A stretch of DNA of 64,000 bases from Streptomyces sp. HUAS ZL42 (GTDB taxonomy: Bacteria; Actinomycetota; Actinomycetes; Streptomycetales; Streptomycetaceae), in the NCBI RefSeq assembly GCF_040782645.1, contig NZ_CP160403.1:1984001-2048000 (forward strand), read 5' to 3'. How positions within the stretch are numbered: position 1 is the first letter of the stretch; each line of letters opens with the position of its first letter. Below, piece after piece: positions 18,729-27,000 of the stretch. The notes beneath the pieces are model-generated. The model was not told where the DNA came from. It worked only from the letters and a program-made list of their open reading frames with translations, and ran no database searches. The translations under genes were made by a program, and so were the position numbers.

Positions 18729-20744
18729 TGTCCGGTCCCGGGAGATGCTTGACACTTCGGTCCCAGGTGATGGTTGACAGTGGCCGTGATCGGCTTTTCT
18801 GTGCGCGTCGTTGCGGCGTGTGGCAGGAGGCCGGGATTGGCGCTGGTGGAGTTGTCGGTTGTCGAGCAGAGATACCGGGCTGTCCTGGCGGTGCTGGCGG
18901 GTGCGACGGTGACGGAGGTTGCCGCGCAGCTGGGTGTGTCCCGCCAGACGGTCAGCGGCTGGAAGTCGCGGTATGAGGTCCTGGGTCTGGCCGGGTTGGC
19001 GGACCGGTCGCGCAGGCCGGCGTCGTGTCCGCATCAGGCTTCTGCCGAGGTGGAGGCGGCGGTGTGCGAGCTGCGACGCAAGCACCCGAAGTGGGGTCCG
19101 CGGCGGATCGCTCATGTGCTGGAGCGGTCCGGGACAGTCACGCCGGTGCCCTCGCGGATGACGGTGTATCGGATCCTGGTCCGTCATGGCCTGGTGGAGC
19201 CGGGGGTTCGGCGTCGGAAGCGGTCGGATTACAAGCGCTGGCAGCGGGACCGGCCGATGCAGCTGTGGCAGATGGACATCGTCAGCGGAGTGATGCTGGT
19301 CAACCCGGTCACCGGTGAACTGACCGAGGCGGAGGTCGTGACCGGTGTGGATGATCACTCCAGGTACTGCGTGATCGCCTCGGTAGTCGAGCGGGCGACC
19401 GGGCGGGCGGTGTGTGCGGCGTTCGCCCGGGCCTTGCAGACGTTCGGGGTGCCGGAGGAGGTGCTCACCGACAACGGCAAGCAGTTCACCGACCGGTTCG
19501 GGCACGGTGGTGAGGTGCTGTTCGACCGGATCTGCCGGGAGAACGGGATCGCGCACCGCCTCACCCAGCCGGCGTCGCCGACCACGACGGGCAAGGTCGA
19601 GCGGTTCCATCAGACACTGCGGCGCGAACTCCTCGACGACTGCGGCGCGTTCGAGAGCATCGGTGCGGCTCAGGCAGCGCTGGATGCGTGGGTTCAGGAG
19701 TACAACTCCTCGCGTCCGCATCAGGCGCTTCAGATGCAGAGCCCGGCGGACCGGTTCACGCCCGTTTATCAGCAGGAGCGCGACGTGCTGGGCCTGAAGC
19801 TGCCCGGGGTGCTGTCGCTCGTCCCGCAGCAGCGGACGGCTCCTGGCGCGGTGCCTGCTGCCTCGATGCCGGCTGAGCTGGTGCCCGCAGTGGAGGCGCA
19901 GGAGCCGTCTGACCTGCCGGATCAGGAGCCGGATAGCGTGGTGCCGGTCGAGCATGGCGGGCCGGTGGAGTTCGAGCGGGTGGTGCCTGCGAGCGGGAAT
20001 CTGCAGGTCGCGGGCAAGCAGTTCTGGCTGGGTCCGGCCCACTCAGGGCTGACGGTGACGTTCTGGGCCGACACGCAGGTGATTCATCTGCTGGTCGCCG
20101 GGACGCGGATCAAGACGGTGCGCTCGCACCTGTCAGTGGCGGACCTGGCGCAGCTGGCGGCCCGGGGCGGACGTGCGGCGGGGCCGTCTCCGCTGCCGGT
20201 GGGTGAGGGGGCCGCGTTCGAGGTGGACCGGGCCGTGAACAACAGCGGGCTGGCGGGTCTGGGCGGGCGCCAGGTGCTGGCGGCGGAGATCCTGGGCGGG
20301 CGGCAGGTGTCCATCCGCATCGACGAGGCCACGTTGTCGTTCTTCGACCCGTCCTCGCGGGAGTTGCTGCGAGTGCGGCCCAACCCGCTCACCCCCGGTG
20401 AGGTGCAGCGTCTGCGTGGCCTGCGGCCTGCGGGCCCGCCGCCCCGGCCGAGGGTGGAGCCGGTGCGTGTCCAGCGGCGGGTCAGCGCGGTCGGCACGGT
20501 CATGGTCTGCCGCCAGGTCGTCTCCCTCGGCCGCCCGTATGCAGGCCGGACCGTGACCGTGCACGTGGCGGAGTCGACGATCACGGTTGAGCTGGACGGC
20601 CAGGTCCGCGTCATCCAGCGCACCACCGACATCCCCGTCCGCCACGTGAAGGCCAACAAGCCCCACAAGGTTTCCGATGTTGTCTAGGCCCACCGTCAAG
20701 CATCAACTGGGACCAGAACGTCAAACATCACCTGGGACTAGACA
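18729..20744 (+). mobile_element. Complete IS481-family insertion sequence
   Basis: This 2016-bp element starts TGTCCGGTCCC and ends GGGACTAGACA, with imperfect terminal inverted repeats. Each end carries two tandem copies of a 20-bp motif (consensus GGTCCCaGgtGATGcTTGAC) exactly 25 bp apart: 18734 and 18759 at the left, and inverted 20695 and 20720 at the right. These are probably double transposase-binding sites. One DDE transposase gene fills the interior. The flanking 14-bp direct repeats are perfect, so insertion was fairly recent. Confidence 0.93.
18837..20687 (+). CDS. IS481-family DDE transposase
   Basis: This protein has about 616 residues when started at TTG 18837, which follows AGGAGG at ideal spacing; GTG/TTG codons further upstream lack such a site. 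The N-terminus is a helix-turn-helix (TVTEVAAQLGVSRQTVSGWK), then an rve integrase core with Asp in LWQMDIV, Asp in LTDNGKQF, and Glu in GKVERFHQTLRREL. Unlike the usual 320-400-residue family members, it has about 250 extra residues after YNSSRPHQAL and SPADRF. That tail has several beta-rich repeats with the pattern V-G-R-Q-V (GGRQVLAAEI, GGRQVSIRID, MVCRQVVSLGRPYAGRTVTV). It may bind the double terminal repeats (inference). Confidence 0.92.
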   Translation: MALVELSVVEQRYRAVLAVLAGATVTEVAAQLGVSRQTVSGWKSRYEVLGLAGLADRSRRPASCPHQASAEVEAAVCELRRKHPKWGPRRIAHVLERSGTVTPVPSRMTVYRILVRHGLVEPGVRRRKRSDYKRWQRDRPMQLWQMDIVSGVMLVNPVTGELTEAEVVTGVDDHSRYCVIASVVERATGRAVCAAFARALQTFGVPEEVLTDNGKQFTDRFGHGGEVLFDRICRENGIAHRLTQPASPTTTGKVERFHQTLRRELLDDCGAFESIGAAQAALDAWVQEYNSSRPHQALQMQSPADRFTPVYQQERDVLGLKLPGVLSLVPQQRTAPGAVPAASMPAELVPAVEAQEPSDLPDQEPDSVVPVEHGGPVEFERVVPASGNLQVAGKQFWLGPAHSGLTVTFWADTQVIHLLVAGTRIKTVRSHLSVADLAQLAARGGRAAGPSPLPVGEGAAFEVDRAVNNSGLAGLGGRQVLAAEILGGRQVSIRIDEATLSFFDPSSRELLRVRPNPLTPGEVQRLRGLRPAGPPPRPRVEPVRVQRRVSAVGTVMVCRQVVSLGRPYAGRTVTVHVAESTITVELDGQVRVIQRTTDIPVRHVKANKPHKVSDVV

Positions 20745-20768
20745 CCCTGGTCTACCCGGAACGGGGGG

Positions 20769-21387
20769 TCAGCGGCCGGGCTCGTCGTTGCCCGCTTCCA
20801 GAACTGCGACGCGGGCGCGGAGCTCGGCGAGCTGCCCGACCACCTCGGCCAGCGCCTGCTCCAGTGCCTCGACGCGGGCCGCTGTCGGCGTTCACGTGAA
20901 AGTGCACCAGCCGGTACACGCGAACGTGCGCAACGCGCCGTACTCCACAGCGCCGGGGCCACCCGACAGCCAGCCACCCTCGGGACAGGCGGCGCCCCCA
21001 CCAGCCGGAAGGAGCGGCAGGGCGGTGCACTTTCATCTGTACCGACCGGTGCACGTTCGGTTGTACGCCGACAGCCGCCGTCCCGCCTGCGGGTGCGGTC
21101 ACTTCCGGGTGATCGAGGTCATTCGCGTCGGCCTGGTCGTGGTGGGCGACGAAGGCGCCCTTGCCGGGGCGCGATACCGCCCAGCCGTCCTGCTTCAGCA
21201 GGGCCATGGCCTTCTGCACGGTCAGGCTGGAGGCCCCAAACTCCCGCATCAACACAGTCTGCGTCGGCAGCGCGTCGCCCGGCTTCAGCCGCCCGGAGTG
21301 GATCTGCTCCCGCAGGGCCTCGGCGATGACCTCGAACGTCAACTGGACCCTGCCGCCCGTCGGCCTGCGCCCGCGCCGCGTCGTCAT
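20769..21387 (-). pseudogene. GntR-family regulator with disrupted C-terminus
   Basis: The ATG at 21387 begins MTTRRGRRPTGGRV, then a clear GntR winged helix (ALREQIHSGRLKPGDALPTQ, FGASSLTVQKAMALLKQDGW). These KorSA-type regulators sit beside Rep/integrase modules of actinomycete integrative elements. After about residue 110 the frame runs into a block of 18-bp repeats and continues open to a TAG at 20752. The conserved coiled-coil tail (ALEQALAEVVGQLAELRARV, ending NDEPGR) is encoded in a different frame, ending at TGA 20769-20771. So the repeat block has shifted the frame. The IS inserted only 27 bases beyond the original stop. Confidence 0.75.
20890..21066. repeat. Four copies of an 18-bp motif as inverted pairs
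   Basis: Consensus GTGCAC(T/G)TTC-N4-TGTAC occurs at 21025-21042 and 21049-21066 on the plus strand, and at 20890-20907 and 20914-20931 on the minus strand. Each pair has 24-bp spacing. The two pairs form a large inverted repeat, extended by ctgtcggcgt on the outside, around a 93-base centre. It lies inside the GntR gene. Every copy encodes a V-H-x-x-x-Y-like hexapeptide in some frame, but the inverted layout argues for a DNA or RNA function or a small mobile insert. Confidence 0.8.
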
Positions 21388-21710
21388 TAGGCCCGCCACC
21401 CCGCCGTCTTCCGTGCCCGCTATCAGCTCCGGCCCGTCCAAACCGGAAAACCGGCCCGACACTACCCGCGTCCCGCCGCCCACAGAAAGGAATGAGGAGG
21501 GATGCACTTGAATGCGCCGGTGAGGCGATGTTAACGTCACGCACCCGCCGGTGATCACCACCGCGCCCACGCCGCCCAGACCCCGCCGGTCCCGGCGTCC
21601 GCGCCCACCCACGAGGCGCCCGTTCCCCTGTGAGCCGAACGCTTCGGCCTGCCCACGCACCCCGCGCCGCCCCTCTCACGTTCCGCCTTCCGCCGAAAGG
21701 CCATCCACCC
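21388..21710. other. Divergent gap between gntR and rep
   Basis: About 320 bases with no gene. The only feature that stands out is a near-palindrome GATGTTAACGTC at 21527-21538, flanked by related cgccggtg/cgccggtg-like segments on both sides. It could be the operator of the GntR regulator in front of rep. No promoter can be fixed. Confidence 0.45.
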
Positions 21711-22778
21711 ATGCCCGCGCAGCTCCAACTCCCGCCCCCAGCAAGCACACTGTCTGCTACCTGGAGGTTCGCCGCACCAACCGCGCTGCCCACCCCGACA
21801 CACGGCACCACCGACGCGTTCGCCGGTCGGCATTCGGCGCTGGGGCGCCGCGCCAGGCTGACCGGCAGGCTGGCGAAGCTCGCCGCCACCGGCCACCTCG
21901 CACCCCTGGCACGTCAGATCAGCACCCTCGGCGGCTGCGCCCGACCAGTCCGCCTGACCGGGCACCGCGCCCTCGTCCATAGCGTCACGGGCCAGGTCCT
22001 CGACCACCTCGACGCGCGGCACCTCCCGGCGGGCGAGCTGCTGGTCCGCTGCGGCAACCGCCGCGCAACGCGCTGCCCGGCCTGCTCGACCGTCTACCGC
22101 TACGACACCTACCAACTCATCGCCGCCGGACTGCGCGGCGGCAAGACCGTCCCACCAGCGTCGCCACCCACCCACGCGTCTTCGCCACCCTCACCGCCCC
22201 CGGCTTCGGCGCCGTCCACATCCAACGCGACACCGGCCGCTGCCACTGCGGCGCCCGGCACGCCGACGACGGCCCGATCCTCGGCACCCCGCTCGACCCC
22301 GACCGCTACGACTACACCGGCGCGGTCCTGTGGAACGCGCACGCCCCGGCCCTGTGGGCACGCTTCACCACCACCACGTCGGGAGATCGCCAGGCCGCCG
22401 GCCTCACCCAGCGCGCGCTGCGCCACCACGCCACACTCTCGTACGCCAAGGTCGCCGAATACCAGAAGCACGGCCAGGTCCACTTCCACGCCGTCATCCG
22501 CCTCGACGGCCCCACCGTCCCGGCAGTCAGCCGCCCGCTCGGGCCACCGCCCAGCTCCTCGACCACGCCGTCCGAGCCGCCGCACACACCCGCGTCCCGC
22601 ACGAAGGCCAGCAGCGCCGGCCCGCCGGGGACGCACCCCGGGCCCAGGACGCTGATCGGGAACGGCGGTTGATATTCCGGTTCGGGCGGCAGATCGACGT
22701 CCGCCCCATCCGCGGCACGTACTTCACCGGCGACGCACCAGTCACCGACCGACACGTCGCCGCCTACATCGCCAAGAG
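21711..22778 (+). pseudogene. Plasmid-type replication initiator (RepSA-like), frameshifted and truncated
   Basis: From ATG 21711 (GAAAGG upstream) the protein runs through GGCARPVRLTGHRAL to the zinc-binding CGNRRATRCPACS and stops making sense after GLRGGKTVP near 22150. There a one-base loss moves the frame to TSVATHPRVFATLTAPGFGA and on to YAKVAEYQKHGQVHFHAVIR, in which HFH is the HUH motif of rolling-circle Rep proteins. Near 22520 a second shift leads to ATAQLLDHAVRAAAHTR and then FRFGRQIDVRPIRGTYFTGD, AVTDRHVAAYIAK-like. The C-terminus is missing: at about 22778 the sequence passes directly into an integrase. It is not functional as it stands. Confidence 0.85.
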
Positions 22779-23515
22779 ATTCCGCGCAACGTCGCCCGCA
22801 ACGTCCGCACCGGCACCCCACAGCCCCGACGCATCGAACCCCTCACCGTCGACGAAGCCCGCCAGCTCCTCACCACCGCACAAGGTCACCGGCTGCACGC
22901 GCTGTTCGAACTCGCCCTTCACACCGGACTCCGCAAGGGCGAACTCCTCGGCCTGCGCTGGGAAGACGTCGACCTCGACGCAGGCACCGCCGCCATCCGC
23001 CGCACACTCCAGCGCACAACCGCAGGCGGGCTCACCACGCTGCCCACCAAGACCCGGGCCTCCGAACGCCGCATCGCCCTCCCCACCCGCTGCGTCCGGT
23101 CGCTGAAGCGCCACCACGAACAGCAGAAGACCGAGCGCGGGGCCGCGGGCGCCACGTGGCAGCACAACGGGCACGTGTTCACCACCGTGCAGGGCAGACC
23201 GATCGACCCAACCAACCTCACCCGCACCTTCACCACGCTCCTCCAGAAGGCCAGCCTCCGCCGCATCCGCTTCCACGACCTCCGGCACTCGACCGCCACC
23301 CTGCTCCTGGAACAGGGCGTCGAACTCGTCGTCATCAAGGAACTCCTCGGCCACGCCCACATCGGCGTCACCGCCACCGTCTACGCCCACGTCCGACTCC
23401 GCCTCCAGACGACGCAATCGACACCCTCAGCACTGCGCTCGGCAGCCCGGAGACCATCGAGCCGGTCAACGGCGACGGCGACGAACCGCCACCCTGCGCC
23501 GCCCTCGTCCGCTGA
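22779..23515 (+). pseudogene. Tyrosine integrase, N-terminally deleted and frameshifted
   Basis: The frame opens at the Rep junction (PRNVARNVRTGTPQPRRIEP) without a start of its own. It contains the whole catalytic domain: Arg in HTGLRKGELLGLRW, HDLRHSTATLLLEQG with HxxR, GHAHIG, and Tyr in TVYAHVR. The DNA-binding arm and any xis gene are gone, so an internal deletion fused rep to int. A one-base slip near 23408 shifts the tail, which continues as DDAIDTLSTALGSPETI to the TGA at 23513-23515. The related tail at 16965 shows that a sister element once lay nearby. No tRNA attachment site is visible next to it. Confidence 0.85.
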
Positions 23516-23548
23516 CGTTGCCGTCAACTACTGCCGTCACCCCACGCA

Positions 23549-23580
23549 GAAGCCCCGCCAGGCATCGCTGGCGGGGCTTC
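23549..23580. terminator. Strong hairpin terminator
   Basis: A perfect 12-bp stem (gaagccccgcca, 23549-23560, with tggcggggcttc, 23569-23580) has an 8-base loop and is followed by atattt. It sits between the integrase remnant (plus) and the immunity gene (minus), so it can serve both. Confidence 0.88.
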
Positions 23581-23637
23581 ATATTTGCGATTCAACAGGG
23601 ACCTGATCGGCAAGCCGCCGACCCGTCAGATGCAGGG

Positions 23638-24015
23638 TCAGCCTGGAACAGAATCCACAATCTCGCGGGCTGAGGCCCCGTATTCGATGTCCACTTGAAA
23701 CGAATAAACATCGTCACACATCGAGAATTCAACTTCACGAGGCGTGCACCCCCGGAACCAACTCGCCAGCTCTGCCGCAGCATCGAACTCGCCATCGATG
23801 TAGAGGCATGTGCCCTGCTTGTTGAGCCACGCCTCGATCTCATGAGCACCAATGTGACAAATCCAGCGAAGGCCACGTCCGTCAGCTTCTGCATCTGCGG
23901 GTGTTGGATCTTGGATTTCCGCGCCAGGCCAGTCTCGCAAGAGAACCTCAGCCAGCTCCCTCTGCTCGACTTGCCAGTCGACATCCTCTTCACTGGCGAA
24001 CACGAGGTACGTCAT
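23638..24015 (-). CDS. Candidate immunity protein for the RHS toxin
   Basis: This 125-residue acidic, cysteine-containing soluble protein starts MTYLVFASEEDVDWQVEQRE. I do not recognise the fold. It starts 20 bases after the toxin stop and on the same strand, the invariable place for the immunity gene of a polymorphic toxin. It is small, acidic (many Asp/Glu) and opposite in charge to a nuclease tip. It should bind and block the C-terminal nuclease of the preceding gene. Function is inferred from position only. Confidence 0.65.
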   Translation of the reverse strand: MTYLVFASEEDVDWQVEQRELAEVLLRDWPGAEIQDPTPADAEADGRGLRWICHIGAHEIEAWLNKQGTCLYIDGEFDAAAELASWFRGCTPREVEFSMCDDVYSFQVDIEYGASAREIVDSVPG

Positions 24016-24035
24016 ACTTCCTCGCCCTTCCGGCC

Positions 24036-27000
24036 TCACGGCACCACTGAAACACTCCCAGGGACACCATACTTCGCCATCATTCCTTCGAAGTACGGCA
24101 CCGCAGCGCTGTTATTCGTGATGATTCTAAGATTTGTGTAGTGGTTCCCACTGTCACCGATCACCGCTGCATAGCGCCGCATCTCATTGGCAATATCAGC
24201 ATCGATGAATCCTTGCACCTTGGCGTTCTTAATGCCCGGCGGGATAAATGGACTCGACTTACCGCTGACGTACTTTGCGTCGAGAATCGAGGCGCCATCG
24301 ACACCATCAGCCCAAATCTTCTCACCTCCGCCGCGCAGTCGAACTTCGACCATGCCTGCGACAGACATTTGGTAATCCCGGGCCGCTCCCTTGCCGACAG
24401 CAACCCTGAGATCACTAACACCACAGTTGCTGTTGTGAACGAGAACCGGGGTCTCACCCGCCAGTACATAGTACGTGTGGACCTCACTGACGGTCAGGTC
24501 GTACGTGGTCTGCTGCATGGTGAAGTGGCGAACCGATGTGACCTTGACGGCATGTCCCTCTGGGGTGCGGAGGGTCATGCCAGCGCGGAGGTCTCCGCCG
24601 TCCACCCAGTCATCTGTGGAAGGTGACCAGAACGGGTGGGTTGTAGTGGCGGTCAGAGAGCTCTCTGAGTCGTGGTCGCCTGGTGTGGCGACAGCGATCT
24701 CGACGAAGTCTTCGTCGTGTTGCGTGACGATGGTATCGACGACTTCGTGAGTGCTGGTCTTACCGGTCTCTGGGTCAGTGGCTGTGACCTTGTCTCCGAC
24801 CTTGACGTCCTCGATGGGTTTGGCACTACCGTCTGCCAGGCGCACCTGCGTTCCGGCAACAAAGCTGTGAAGACAGTTACCACCCGCCGCTGAACGACTC
24901 CCCCGATATCCTGCGCCAGCGAGCATGGATTGGGTGAACGCGTCCTGAAGTGTAAGTGCTTGGGGCTGGAAGGGTGACTCGACCAGGTGGTTGGTGAGCC
25001 CTGCTTCAAGTGGGCCGTTGCACTGCAGGAACTGGCAGTAGTTGTTGAGGAAGTAGGCGATCTCTTCTTCTGAGAGCCCGTAGAACCACAGCTGCAACGC
25101 CGCCTGGTAGCTGAGTCGGCCACTCGGATTGTCGTACAGGCGGGCCGCTTCGTTGTACTCCTCGTCTGACGTGTTGCTGGAGTTCCGTACCGGATCGGCT
25201 CCGCTGAGGTACTGCTCAACTGCCGTGTAGTAGGCATCCTGCGTCTGTTCCGCGATGTTCCCACCCTCGTTGGGGCGCCCATTGCCTTTGGATCCGTCCG
25301 TGCGGGTCGGGCAGCCCTCCGTGGAGCCCCCCGCGCCGCCACAGGCGAGGCCCATGCCGCTGGGGTCGCTGTAGGTGAGCGGGTTCTGGGCGGCGTAGCT
25401 GTACCCGTTGAGGGTCTGAGCCTTGTCGATTTCCAGGAGGGGGTCGACGCTGATGAATTGGCCGATGCCTGGGTCGTATTCGCGGGCGCCGATGTGGGTG
25501 AGGCCGGTGGTGGTGTCGGCCGGCTTGCCAAGGAAGCCCTTGTCGTCCGGCCAGGAGGTGGGGGCGGTGCCTCGGGGGGCGCCGAAGGGGGTGGTGTGGC
25601 GCTTGGTTACCGCGAAGGTCGTGGCGTCCAGCGTGAGGCTGGAGGTGCCGTGGTGGTCGGCCGCGAGGAAGTTGAGCTTGGTGCCGGCCACGCCCAGGGT
25701 GGCGGTGCGGACAGCGATCGTCTGGCCCGCCGCGCTGTAGTAGCGGGTGCCGGAAAGGGTCTTCGTGGTGCCCTTGGTGGTGAGGCGGACCTCGTTGCCG
25801 CCCAGGTAGAGGACGGTGTCGCCGTCCGGGGTTGTGTTGCGGCGGATGAGGAGTTCACCGTTCGCGTCGTACAGGTAGCTGGTGCCGGTCGCGGGCTTCC
25901 CACCCGCAGCCGGCTCGGACGTGCCGACGAGCTTGCCCTCGGAGTTCCAGGTCAGAGTCTGCTGCGCCTGGGTGCCCGGGCGGCTGGTGGTGTTGCCTGA
26001 GGCGTCGTAGATGTAGCTGGCGACTTTGGCGCCGGTGGTCCGGGCAAGCGGGTGGGGCTGGTTGTTGGGTGCGGGCGTGCCGTATTCGTACGTCGTGCTC
26101 TGGTCGCCTGACGTCGTGTGCTGCGTTTCGGTCTTGCGCTGGCCGGAGGCTGTGTAGGTGTAGCTGGTCCAGTAGGGGGCTGCGCCGTCGATGTTGGCCA
26201 TGGTGCGGCCGGTGCTGGCGCAGTCTGCGGTCTTGGGGGTCCAGGCTTCGGTCAGGCGGCGGTGGCCGTCGTAGCTGAAGCACTGGTGGTCGGCCTTGGT
26301 GGTGCCGCCCTGGGTGGTGACGTCGAAGATCGAGGTGATGTTGCCCGCGTCGTCGTAGGTGAAGTTGAGGTCCTGTGGCCTGTAGGCGTGGACAGTGTCC
26401 TCGACGTAGGCACGGGTCAGGCGCCGGGTGCCGGATTCGTAGTCGTAGTTGACTTGTGTCTTGTCGGCCGTCGACGTGGAGTCGGTACCGAGGGTGATCT
26501 GGCGCGGGTCGCCGACGGGCGAGTACAGCGCGTCCTGGAGATAGCCCGTGGTACCCGTGGCCTTTCGCTGCTGGCCGAGGTCACCGTAGGTGTAGGAGAC
26601 GATTTCCGACGGGAGTCCGCCGACGGCCGGGCTCCCTGCCGCCTTGACGGTGCCGTCCAGGTTGTAGGCGGTGGTGAATGCCAGCGTCTGGGGAACTCCG
26701 GCCACGACCAGCGGGTCGGAGCTGGGCAGCGTCAGCGAGCTGGCAGTCGCCCTGTACAGGGCGTCGTACGAGGTGACCTTGCTGGTGTAGGCCTTGCCCG
26801 CCACTCCGCCGTCGTAGCGGACCGCGGTGTCCTGCTGGCCCTTCTTCAGGATGTCGAAGGTCCAGGCGGCCAGTTTGGTGGCGTCGCTCTTTGTGCCGTC
26901 CCACAGGCCGGTCTGGCGACCGAGGATGTCGTACTCGGAAATCAACTTCTTGCCACGGGCATCGGTCGAGGCGATGGCCTGGTCGAGCTCGTTGTACTCG

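Noticed and set aside
18162..20042. 626-codon minus-strand frame through the insertion sequence
   Set aside because: It crosses the IS boundary and is composed of Arg/His/Pro-rich shadow sequence opposite the transposase.
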